DNA from: Dehalococcoidia bacterium
GTDB lineage: Bacteria > Chloroflexota > Dehalococcoidia > Bin125
Reading direction: 5' to 3'
Assembly (NCBI GenBank): GCA_007571275.1
Contig: RKRS01000258.1
Coordinates: 1-5,463, forward strand
DNA: 5,463 bases
Under the pieces are notes generated by a model. The model ran no database searches. It was not told the origin of the DNA and saw only the letters and a program-made list of their open reading frames with translations. The translations under genes and the position numbers were made by a program. The stretch's first letter is position 1. Every line of letters begins with the position of its first letter. Shown in pieces: positions 1 through 5,463 of this stretch.

Positions 1-498
1 CATGAAGGCATAGCAGGTCGTCGGTCCGACAAATCGAAATCCACGACGCTTCAATTCGCGGGACATCGCTCGGGACACGGCGCTCTGAGCGGGGATGTCA
101 ACGCGCGGGGCGTTGGCGGGATCGGCGTATGCCCAGACGATCCCGGCCAGCGATAGTCCTTGCGCACGGAGGAGCAGCGTTGCACGCGCATTGCCGACGG
201 TCGCGGCAATCTTGCCGCGGTGACGAATGATGCCTGGGTCAGAGGCCAGCCGTTCGATATCCGCCTCGTCGAAGGCGGCGATCTGTTCCAGATTCCAACC
301 GCAAAAGGCGCGGCGGTAGCCATCGCGGCGCATCAGCACGGTACGCCAGGACAGGCCGGCTTGTGCGCCCTCAAGGGTCAACGCTTCAAACAGGGCGGAC
401 TCATCACGCGTCGGCGCGCCCCACTCATGGTCGTGATAGGCGATCATCTCGGCCTCATCGCCCGGCCAATGGCAACGCACTCTGCTCTGGTCCGCCAT
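1..498 (-). CDS. tag: DNA-3-methyladenine glycosylase I (Tag), C-terminus cut by window edge
   Basis: Tag is a cytoplasmic base-excision repair enzyme that removes 3-methyladenine from alkylated DNA. I translated the reverse strand from the ATG at 498-496; the frame stays open for 166 codons to base 1. Recognisable blocks are RCHW (8-11), YHDHEWG (21-27), LEGAQAGLSW (42-51), GIIRHRGKI (89-97), and RRGFRFVGPTTCYAFM (151-166). Compared with E. coli Tag (187 residues) the offset is +5, so Cys9 and His22 match the zinc ligands Cys4 and His17. Glu43 matches the catalytic-pocket Glu38, and Tyr21 and Trp51 match the base-stacking residues. The other two zinc ligands would lie in the missing 20-30 residues. 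No clear Shine-Dalgarno site precedes the ATG. The gene diverges from coaE with a 19-base gap. The identification is firm; whether the 3' end is intact cannot be seen. Confidence 0.93.
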   Translation of the reverse strand, partial: MADQSRVRCHWPGDEAEMIAYHDHEWGAPTRDESALFEALTLEGAQAGLSWRTVLMRRDGYRRAFCGWNLEQIAAFDEADIERLASDPGIIRHRGKIAATVGNARATLLLRAQGLSLAGIVWAYADPANAPRVDIPAQSAVSRAMSRELKRRGFRFVGPTTCYAFM

Positions 499-505
499 AC
501 CGCAG

Positions 506-512
506 TAGCCTA
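506..512. promoter_or_regulatory. Possible shared bidirectional -10 element between tag and coaE
   Basis: The two divergent ATGs are only 19 bases apart (499-517). This gap contains TAGCCTA. Read on the plus strand, TAGCCT (506-511) fits the TANNNT form of a -10 box and ends 6 bases before the coaE ATG. Read on the minus strand, TAGGCT (512-507) also fits and ends 8 bases before the tag ATG. Neither start codon has a recognisable Shine-Dalgarno sequence. This suggests leaderless or nearly leaderless transcripts in both directions. I see no convincing -35 hexamer on either side, so the call rests on spacing and geometry only. Confidence 0.35.
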
Positions 513-517
513 CCGAC

Positions 518-1156
518 ATGGCGTATGTACTCGGCGTAACCGGCTCGATTGCCTGTGGCAAGTCCCTGCTCTGCCAGCACCTCGTCGACGCATACGGCGC
601 GAAACACATCGACGCCGACCGCCACGTCCACACAATGTATGAGCCGGGCCGGCCGGCGTTTGATCGAATCGTGGCTCAGTTCGGCGAGCGGGTCGTCGGT
701 GAGGACGGCTTCATCGACCGCAAGGCGCTCGGTGACATCGTCTTCGGCAAGCCCGACCTACTGGCTGCCTTGCGGACGGCAATCGGCGACATCGAAGGCG
801 AGTTCATGCGACTCCTGCGAGCGCTGAAGGACGATCCAGCGCCGCTCGCGGTGTTTGAAGCGGTGCGCCTGTTCGAGGGTCCCTACATGGAGATCTGCGA
901 CGCCGGCTGGTTGGTGGCCTCGGAGAACGAAACGGCGCTGGCGCGACTGATGGCCCGTAACAGCTTGTCGCGCGAGGAAGCGGAGCAGCGGATGGCTTCG
1001 GCGACGCCGTGGGCCGAACGCGCGCCCAACGCCAGCCTCGTGCTGCACAACGACGGATCGGTCGATCAATTCCTGGCAGCGGTCGATGCGGCGATCAATC
1101 AGGCGCTGAACAATCGTCCCTGGCCGCTAGCCTCTGCCATATGTGATCAACCTTGA
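518..1156 (+). CDS. coaE: Dephospho-CoA kinase (CoaE), divergent
   Basis: CoaE phosphorylates the 3'-hydroxyl of dephospho-CoA with ATP, the last step of coenzyme A synthesis in the cytoplasm. The 212-residue product has the usual family length. It starts with the P-loop GVTGSIACGKS (6-16), followed by HIDADRHVH (30-38) with Asp32 and Asp34 at the substrate/metal site, and a lid-type segment LARLMARNSLSREEAEQRM (141-159). A typical C-terminal block, VLHNDGSVDQF (175-185), closes it. Several usually conserved positions differ: the PLLFE block reads VRLFE (116-120), the His-Pro expected after VFxxP is absent (IGDIEGE, 89-95), and the usual Gln and AD motifs after the lid are changed. A shorter or frameshifted start is unlikely because the P-loop begins at residue 6. 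No Shine-Dalgarno site is visible. The CoA-transferase gene follows 24 bases downstream on the same strand and is probably co-transcribed. A CoaE-like kinase of altered specificity is the main alternative. Confidence 0.85.
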   Translation: MAYVLGVTGSIACGKSLLCQHLVDAYGAKHIDADRHVHTMYEPGRPAFDRIVAQFGERVVGEDGFIDRKALGDIVFGKPDLLAALRTAIGDIEGEFMRLLRALKDDPAPLAVFEAVRLFEGPYMEICDAGWLVASENETALARLMARNSLSREEAEQRMASATPWAERAPNASLVLHNDGSVDQFLAAVDAAINQALNNRPWPLASAICDQP

Positions 1157-1170
1157 GGCCAACCTGCAAC

Positions 1171-1175
1171 GGAGG
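1171..1175 (+). promoter_or_regulatory. Ribosome binding site of the tandem CoA-transferase gene
   Basis: GGAGG lies 5 bases before the ATG at 1181, inside the 24-base gap after coaE. It fixes the start codon and contrasts with the missing Shine-Dalgarno site of coaE. This fits translation of an internal gene of an operon. Confidence 0.75.
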
Positions 1176-1180
1176 TAGCT

Positions 1181-3367
1181 ATGGGCGCGCTTGACGGACT
1201 TCGCGTGATCGACTTCGGACAGTACATGGCCGGCCCGCTGGCGGCGATGATGCTCGCCGACCACGGAGCCGATGTGATCCGCGTCGATCCGCTCTCAGGT
1301 CCGATGTGGGACACGCCGGCCAATGCGGTCTGGAATCGTGGCAAACGGCGAATTTCACTTGACCTGAAGAGCGCAGCCGGTCGTCGCACCGCGCAGGAGC
1401 TGATCGCCTCGGCTGACGTTGTCGTCGAGAACTTCCGACCAGGCGTCATGGACCGACTGGGCCTGGGGGCAGAGGAATCGACCAACAGCAATGACCGCCT
1501 GATCTATCTGTCCCTGCCCGGCTTTTCCGCCGACGATGAGCGCGCCAGCATTCCCGGCTGGGAAGGCGTGGTTTCGGCCTCGGTCGGTACCTACAGCGGC
1601 TCGCTCATGGCCGACGCGCCGAAGCCGGTCTACACGGCGATGCCGATCGCCTCGTCCTACGCAGCGTTTGTCGGCTGTGCGGGCGTGTCAATGGCGCTGG
1701 TCGCGCGAGAACGAGACGGCTTCGGACAGCGCATCGAAGCCTCGCTGCACGACAGCCTCTATCAGGCGATCGGCATTCGCGGCCTCAAGTTCCTCGATCG
1801 GGCTGCGCCGCGTGGTCCGGTGCCCTGGGTCGGTCCGTATGAGTGCTCCGATGGTCGCTGGGTCTTCTTTCACGCCGCCTACTCGCACTTCATTCGACAG
1901 TTCTGCATCGCCGCAGGCGTACCGCAGTGGCTCGATGAGCCATGGTCGAAGGCGTCGGAGATCCAGCAGGATTTCTCACTGGCTGACGTCGCTCGGGCGC
2001 AACTGACCAACATCTTCCTGACCCGCACCGCGCAGGAATGGGAAGACCTGATCAATCAGGACGGCGCCGGTCCGCCGACCGTGCGCTGTCTCGACTCGGC
2101 CGAATGGTTGCACGAGCCGCACGCGCGCGAGGCGGAAATCATTGTCGAGCTCGACGACCCGCAGATCGGTCCCATGCTGCAACCCGGCATCCAGGTGCGC
2201 ATGGGTGGCACGCCAGGCGAAATTCGCGGTCCCCGCAAGGCGCTCGACGCCGACCGCAGCGACATCCTCTCGGAACTGTCACGCACCGCTCCTGCCGCGA
2301 TGCGCGCGCCTGGTCAGCGTTTGTCGCAGGTGCTGGAGGGCATGACGGCGCTCGATCTCTGCATCATCCTGGCCGGGCCGACCTGTGGTCGGACGCTGGC
2401 CGAGTTCGGCGCTGACGTGGTCAAGATCGACAACCCGTCACGCGAGAACGGGATTTTGCTGCACGAGGACATCAACCGCGGCAAGCGCTCGCTGCTGCTC
2501 GACCTCAAGCGCGACGAAGGCCGTGAGGCGTTCATGGAGCTGGCCGCCGATGTTGACGTGGTCGTGCAGAACTACCGACTCGGTAAGGTCGGTGGACTGG
2601 GCGTCGATTACGAATCGGTCAGGCGGATCAATCCTGACGTCGTCTACGCCTCGCTGAATGCGTTCGGCGAGATCGGTCCCTGGGCCGAGCGGGCGGGCTG
2701 GGAACAGCTGGCGCAGGCGGCGTCGGGTATGCAGACTCGCTACGGCGACACCGAGCCGACCCTGCAGCCGTTCGCGATCAACGATTACGGCACCGGGATC
2801 AACGGCGCGTTCGGCGTCGGCATGGCGCTCTACCACCGCCTGCGCACGGGCGAGGGACAGCAGGTCTTCACGGCGCTCGCGCGCACGGCCAGCACCATCC
2901 AGTCGAATCTGCTGCACGGCTATGAGGGCAAGCGCTGGGACGAGCCGCACGGTCAGGACGCCGTCGGCGAGGGCCCGCTGCATCGCATCTACGAGGCCGC
3001 CGACGGCTGGCTCTTCGTCGGCGCGAAGCCCGAGCAGGCGGACGACGTTCCCACAGAGTCCGAGTTCCGAACCAGGAGCGTCGCTGAGTGGATCGCCGAG
3101 CTCACGGCAACGGGCATCGGCGCCGCGCCCATCGAATCGGTTGAGTCCGCGATGACCGCCGAACGAGCGATCAGGCTGGGTCTGTCCGTGACCCGAGAAC
3201 ACGAAGGTCGAGGCCGAGTGCGGACCAACGGTCCATCGGTGCGGATGAGTCGGACGCCGGTCAACATCGGACGGCCAGCGATGCTACCTGGCTCAGCCGG
3301 AGCCGAAGTCCTCGGCGAGCGAGCGTCCAGCCTGTCAGAGGCGGGAGTGCTGGTCGCGGCTGGCTAG
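1181..3367 (+). CDS. Tandem (two-domain) class III CoA-transferase, CaiB/BaiF family
   Basis: Class III CoA-transferases move CoA between carboxylic acids through an enzyme-bound acyl anhydride on an Asp. Most are about 400 residues and dimeric; this 728-residue chain contains two copies. Domain 1 spans about 1-365 and domain 2 about 384-728, joined by an Ala/Pro-containing linker. Repeated landmarks about 380 residues apart are MAGP/LAGP (16-19; 397-400), HGADVIRVD / FGADVVKID (28-36; 409-417), NRGKR (52-56; 432-436) and GFGQRIEASL / GEGQQVFTAL. The catalytic Asp is present in domain 2 (INDYGTG, Asp535) but aligned Ser158 occupies that place in domain 1 (IASSYAA). The small-domain stretch from the GRW/GW motif to the EW motif is 63 residues in domain 1 (225-287) and 29 in domain 2 (609-637). 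A fused pair can form the interlocked dimer within one chain. DddD, the DMSP CoA-transferase/lyase, is a known tandem family member, but nothing here points to DMSP. Substrate is unknown. The gene follows coaE and precedes another transferase after the inserted DUF262 gene. Confidence 0.93.
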   Translation: MGALDGLRVIDFGQYMAGPLAAMMLADHGADVIRVDPLSGPMWDTPANAVWNRGKRRISLDLKSAAGRRTAQELIASADVVVENFRPGVMDRLGLGAEESTNSNDRLIYLSLPGFSADDERASIPGWEGVVSASVGTYSGSLMADAPKPVYTAMPIASSYAAFVGCAGVSMALVARERDGFGQRIEASLHDSLYQAIGIRGLKFLDRAAPRGPVPWVGPYECSDGRWVFFHAAYSHFIRQFCIAAGVPQWLDEPWSKASEIQQDFSLADVARAQLTNIFLTRTAQEWEDLINQDGAGPPTVRCLDSAEWLHEPHAREAEIIVELDDPQIGPMLQPGIQVRMGGTPGEIRGPRKALDADRSDILSELSRTAPAAMRAPGQRLSQVLEGMTALDLCIILAGPTCGRTLAEFGADVVKIDNPSRENGILLHEDINRGKRSLLLDLKRDEGREAFMELAADVDVVVQNYRLGKVGGLGVDYESVRRINPDVVYASLNAFGEIGPWAERAGWEQLAQAASGMQTRYGDTEPTLQPFAINDYGTGINGAFGVGMALYHRLRTGEGQQVFTALARTASTIQSNLLHGYEGKRWDEPHGQDAVGEGPLHRIYEAADGWLFVGAKPEQADDVPTESEFRTRSVAEWIAELTATGIGAAPIESVESAMTAERAIRLGLSVTREHEGRGRVRTNGPSVRMSRTPVNIGRPAMLPGSAGAEVLGERASSLSEAGVLVAAG

Positions 3368-3399
3368 GGGGACAGCGAAAGCCATATCGTGTCTGATTG

Positions 3400-3408
3400 C
3401 TGACCTTC
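3400..3408 (+). repeat. 9-bp direct repeat, left copy, at 3' end of the DUF262 gene
   Basis: CTGACCTTC occurs here, overlapping the last two bases of the DUF262 stop codon, and again at 5218-5226 just upstream of that gene's start. The two copies bracket the low-G+C gene almost exactly and could be a target-site duplication or a recombination microhomology. A third, inverted copy (GAAGGTCAG, 4210-4218) inside the gene weakens this reading. Confidence 0.35.
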
Positions 3409-5209
3409 AGCTTGTTGACGGAATCTCACGCGGCCATCTCATCAGGGCCCAATCAACCAGATAATCCGCTCTCTCCCGCAGGGTTTCGGCTGTCCACTCG
3501 TTAGGCCAGAGGTCAAACACTTCCCTGGTTGACTTGTAAACCGTACCCTGTCTGTCAACCATCAACTTGCGTTGGTCAACCCAATTCTTCGCGCCCTTTT
3601 GATTTTGCGCATCTTGACTCAACGGGACGAGGTTAGCCCAAGTATCAACAAGGGAGTCACGATCCTCTTGGGAAACACTACCCCAAACGAGTGGATCCAC
3701 ACCCTGAGGTAGTAGATGGTCCGTGGTGATGTCATCCGGTAGTGGATACGATTTATCGCCCGGAAAGCTGGTTTCATACTCAGCAAGGACATACTTCCTA
3801 TGAGTTGCCTTGACTCGATAGAGTCTATGCTCACGGATTCCCCGTGCAAACTCCTCATCATCTGTAAACTGCAGTTTCCTGTCTATGAGCACCTGGGGAA
3901 CTTCATCAAGATCATCTTTCACAACATTCCACAGGCTCTTGAACACTGCATGGATCCCGGTGGTCCCAATACCACAGAACCGTCTTCGCACCAAGAAAGA
4001 GTCAACAGTCCGTATCGCACTCACCACCTTGTCAGAGGACACTGTGCCATTCAAATGGTGTTGCACCAACTGCATCAAGAAAGGATACATCACCGGAGGA
4101 GCGTCCATTCGCCGCAGTCGCATGAGAGCATCCCACACAGCCTTATCGAAAGCACTATCAGCATTGTCAGTCAAGCCGCTAATGGCTCGGAAACCATCCA
4201 AGAACTCTCGAAGGTCAGCGACAATCGCTTGTGCCGGGGCTGAGCCCTGCCGCCCGTTGGTCAGTTTGCTCTTCCAATAGTCCACGAGGTCACTATAGGA
4301 ACGAGCCCGTGTGGTCGACGGAACTCGAATCATTGCATACGGGAACCAAAAGGCGTCCTGCTGGCTCGCTAGTTGAGACTCAAACGGATTCCAGTGATAC
4401 TGATAAATCACGCGAGTCGTGTTGGGATCGCCGCCTGCAGTAAAGAACACTGCGTTTCGCACCAAATCAAGTTCTGTAAGCTCCTTTCCTCTATGGTTGA
4501 GTCGTTCATATACCTCGTGAGAATTGTGCCTATTGCCTAAGGTAATCGTAACTAACTCAATCTGATGCAGGATTCGATCTCGAAGTCGCTCGAGCGCCTC
4601 CACGTCTATCCGGGACTCTCCAAGCGCAGAGAGGCAGCGGTCTCGTACTTCCTGACGGATTCGAGTCCATGCCTGATAGAGACTGGCATCCGGCGACTTC
4701 TCTGTTGTCCAGTTGCTTCGAGGCGGTGGATTCTCCAAGCACGACATGATGTCCGCCATGACACCTCTGTCGCTAACTGTCGGCTCAACTCGTGGCTGGT
4801 GTTCGAACTTTAGTGCGCGTGTGAGCAAGTACTCCGTGGACATGTATCTGGCGGTGTCAGGATGGCCCGCATCCTGAAACGCCTCAGCGACAGCGACTAA
4901 GGTCAGATAGAGTGTAGTGATTCGCTGTTGCCCGTCTATGATTGAGTAGAGGACACCAGTACCCGGCGGCCCTGGCTCAAGGGCCTGCAGTACGACGGCT
5001 CCAAGAAACAATGCCGGCTGATCTTGCATGGAGCCGTCGTCGATCTCTTCATCGATTAGTTGGCTCAAGTCTTCCCAGAATGAGTCAAGCTCGGCTTTCC
5101 CCCAGACGAAGTGACGCTGAAACTCTGGTGCTCGAAACCGATCGTCTGTGAGGCCGAAGAGAGTGTGGACGGAGGATTCTTGGCCTCTCAGCCCTTTTGG
5201 TTCCTGCAT
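3407..5209 (-). CDS. DUF262-DUF1524 (GmrSD-like) protein, likely anti-phage nuclease
   Basis: The 600-residue product has the fused architecture of GmrSD-type modification-dependent enzymes, BrxU and SspE. An N-terminal ParB/Srx-like NTPase domain (DUF262) is followed by a C-terminal His-Me/HNH nuclease domain (DUF1524). DUF262 marks are PEFQRHFVW (28-36), IDGQQRITTL (91-100), and ERLNHRGKELTELDLVRNAV (235-254). The middle section ends in VRRRFCGIGTTGIHAVF (407-423), and RLYRVKATHRKYVLAEYE (462-479) leads into DUF1524. The nuclease motif is TTDHLLPQG (495-503) with His498, then WANLVPL (524-530) and NQKGAKNW (536-543). Both domains look complete. The start is supported by AGGAGG 4 bases upstream; the frame stays open further upstream to a stop near 5345 but without ATG, GTG or TTG. 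G+C of sampled lines is 40-57%, below its neighbours, and it runs against them, which suggests horizontal transfer. Family members restrict phage DNA carrying modified bases; the target here is unknown. No partner defence genes are visible. Confidence 0.93.
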   Translation of the reverse strand: MQEPKGLRGQESSVHTLFGLTDDRFRAPEFQRHFVWGKAELDSFWEDLSQLIDEEIDDGSMQDQPALFLGAVVLQALEPGPPGTGVLYSIIDGQQRITTLYLTLVAVAEAFQDAGHPDTARYMSTEYLLTRALKFEHQPRVEPTVSDRGVMADIMSCLENPPPRSNWTTEKSPDASLYQAWTRIRQEVRDRCLSALGESRIDVEALERLRDRILHQIELVTITLGNRHNSHEVYERLNHRGKELTELDLVRNAVFFTAGGDPNTTRVIYQYHWNPFESQLASQQDAFWFPYAMIRVPSTTRARSYSDLVDYWKSKLTNGRQGSAPAQAIVADLREFLDGFRAISGLTDNADSAFDKAVWDALMRLRRMDAPPVMYPFLMQLVQHHLNGTVSSDKVVSAIRTVDSFLVRRRFCGIGTTGIHAVFKSLWNVVKDDLDEVPQVLIDRKLQFTDDEEFARGIREHRLYRVKATHRKYVLAEYETSFPGDKSYPLPDDITTDHLLPQGVDPLVWGSVSQEDRDSLVDTWANLVPLSQDAQNQKGAKNWVDQRKLMVDRQGTVYKSTREVFDLWPNEWTAETLRERADYLVDWALMRWPREIPSTS

Positions 5210-5213
5210 CTCG

Positions 5214-5219
5214 CCTCCT
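5214..5219 (-). promoter_or_regulatory. Ribosome binding site of the DUF262-DUF1524 gene
   Basis: On the minus strand AGGAGG is followed by CGAG and the ATG at 5209-5207. The 4-base spacing is short but the match to the Shine-Dalgarno consensus is complete. It selects this ATG over any upstream extension of the open frame. Confidence 0.7.
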
Positions 5220-5226
5220 GACCTTC
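5218..5226 (+). repeat. 9-bp direct repeat, right copy, upstream of the DUF262 gene
   Basis: This is the second copy of CTGACCTTC, matching 3400-3408 exactly. It overlaps the outer edge of the ribosome binding site of the DUF262 gene. If the copies mark an insertion, the inserted block would be the gene with its binding site and almost no upstream promoter DNA, which would be unusual for an autonomous cargo gene. Confidence 0.35.
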
Positions 5227-5303
5227 CAAACCTGCATTTGATCCCGGCAATCTTCGAGAAGGTTACGCACGAAACGAGGTATCGTCCAGGGCGTCCACTG
5301 CCG

Positions 5304-5321
5304 GAGGGAGCATGCTCCTTC
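5304..5321. promoter_or_regulatory. Inverted repeat in the divergent intergenic region, possible operator
   Basis: Positions 5307-5318 read GGAGCATGCTCC, a perfect 12-base palindrome with no loop. The symmetry extends to 9-base arms (5304-5312 and 5313-5321) with one G-T mismatch. It sits in the 168-base gap (5210-5377) between the divergent DUF262 and right-hand CoA-transferase genes. A loop-free palindrome suits a dimeric DNA-binding protein better than an RNA terminator. A 12-base palindrome is expected about once in a window of this size by chance, so only its placement makes it noteworthy. I see no coding sequence in the rest of this gap. Confidence 0.35.
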
Positions 5322-5345
5322 GCGGGGCTTGGGCATTTGGTTGGC

Positions 5346-5351
5346 TATCCT
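5346..5351 (+). promoter_or_regulatory. Weak candidate -10 box for the right-hand CoA-transferase gene
   Basis: TATCCT matches four of six bases of the TATAAT consensus, including the key first, second and last positions. It would place the transcript start near 5358 and leave a leader of about 20 bases containing the ribosome binding site. No -35 hexamer is found at 16-18 bases upstream; TTGGGC at 5329-5334 is too close. Confidence 0.25.
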
Positions 5352-5364
5352 CTCAACAGAGTGT

Positions 5365-5370
5365 GAGGAG
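5365..5370 (+). promoter_or_regulatory. Ribosome binding site of the right-hand CoA-transferase gene
   Basis: GAGGAG lies 7 bases before the ATG at 5378, a normal Shine-Dalgarno distance. It supports the start codon of the partial gene at the window edge. Confidence 0.7.
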
Positions 5371-5377
5371 TGTTGCG

Positions 5378-5463
5378 ATGTCTTTGGCGCTGTCGGATGT
5401 TCGGATTCTGGATTTGACGCAATATGAGGCGGGAACCTCCTCGACGCAGGCGCTGGGCTGGTT
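5378..5463 (+). CDS. Class III CoA-transferase (CaiB/BaiF family), N-terminal fragment
   Basis: Only 28 codons and two bases lie inside the window. The product begins MSLALSDVRILDLTQYEAGTS and continues through TQALGW. The pattern hydrophobic-D-hydrophobic-TQ followed by AG(T/P) and a Leu-rich helix is the first Rossmann strand and loop of class III CoA-transferases. It matches the start of domain 1 of the tandem protein upstream (VIDFGQYMAGP). The ATG has GAGGAG 7 bases before it. It points the same way as coaE and the tandem transferase and is separated from them by the opposite-facing DUF262 gene. Length, catalytic Asp and substrate cannot be judged. Identification from so few residues is good but not certain. 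Confidence 0.82.
   Translation, partial: MSLALSDVRILDLTQYEAGTSSTQALGW

Noticed and set aside
160..642. Plus-strand open frame of 160 codons across the tag-coaE junction
   Set aside because: It overlaps the convincing tag gene on the opposite strand and runs into coaE in another frame. Its product is low in recognisable motifs and is a by-product of high G+C.
2335..2344. GGAGGG followed by an in-frame ATG, a possible internal start for the second CoA-transferase domain
   Set aside because: The spacing between the Shine-Dalgarno-like sequence and the ATG is only one base, too short to work. The bases encode the Leu-Glu-Gly that normally begins a domain of this family. It may be a relic of a once separate gene.
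2438..3202. Minus-strand open frame of 254 codons opposite the second CoA-transferase domain
   Set aside because: The plus strand here encodes clear CoA-transferase motifs. The antisense product is Arg/Leu/Ala-rich without a known motif, as expected for shadow frames in GC-rich genes, and I saw no ribosome binding site supporting it.
3368..3406. Possible bidirectional terminator between the converging transferase and DUF262 genes
   Set aside because: Only a 4-base CAGC/GCTG pairing with a loop of about 22 bases is visible, with no T-run. This is not enough to call an intrinsic terminator.
3800..4280. Overlapping plus-strand open frames (147 and 131 codons) opposite the DUF262 gene
   Set aside because: They lie wholly within a well-supported gene on the other strand and show no recognisable domain.
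5085..5336. Minus-strand open frame of 83 codons beginning in the gap at 5336
   Set aside because: It overlaps the start of the DUF262 gene in another frame, lacks a ribosome binding site, and its second half is an Arg/Ser-rich shadow product.
5359..5373. Short direct repeat GAGTGT (5359-5364 and 5368-5373) around the right-hand ribosome binding site
   Set aside because: Six-base repeats at this distance are common by chance and the segment is explained by the Shine-Dalgarno region.

Overview
The window looks like chromosomal DNA from a GC-rich bacterium. It is gene-dense, with short gaps. Sampled 60-base lines in the left part are roughly 58-72% G+C by hand count. Two observations lean weakly towards Chloroflexota (Thermomicrobia-like) or Actinobacteria: the apparent lack of a Shine-Dalgarno site before the first two genes, and the stacking of class III CoA-transferase genes. 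There is no rRNA or other lineage marker, so this placement is low confidence.

Layout, left to right. Positions 1-498 (minus) hold the N-terminal 166 residues of a DNA-3-methyladenine glycosylase I (Tag), cut by the window edge. It diverges, across only 19 bases, from a dephospho-CoA kinase gene (coaE, 518-1156, plus). A 24-base gap with a good ribosome binding site leads to a 728-residue protein made of two tandem class III (CaiB/BaiF-type) CoA-transferase domains (1181-3367, plus). Converging on it from the opposite strand is a 600-residue DUF262-DUF1524 protein (3407-5209, minus) of the GmrSD / SspE / BrxU kind, a likely anti-phage nuclease. At the right edge, 5378-5463 (plus) is the first 28 codons of another class III CoA-transferase.

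How the genes relate. coaE makes coenzyme A and the transferases move CoA between carboxylic acids, so coaE and the tandem transferase form a plausible CoA-themed operon. The second transferase, in the same orientation about 2 kb further on, looks like a continuation of the same cluster. The DUF262 gene between them has clearly lower G+C (40-57% in sampled lines), runs the other way and has an unrelated role. It is best read as a single-gene defence cargo inserted between two metabolic genes.

The two most interesting points are in the proteins. In the tandem CoA-transferase the two halves have degenerated in complementary ways: the first half has Ser at the position of the catalytic Asp, while the second half keeps Asp but lacks about 34 residues of the small domain. 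The other point is the isolated DUF262-DUF1524 gene. I saw no tRNA, rRNA, CRISPR array, transposase or convincing intrinsic terminator, and no gene-free stretch longer than 168 bases.
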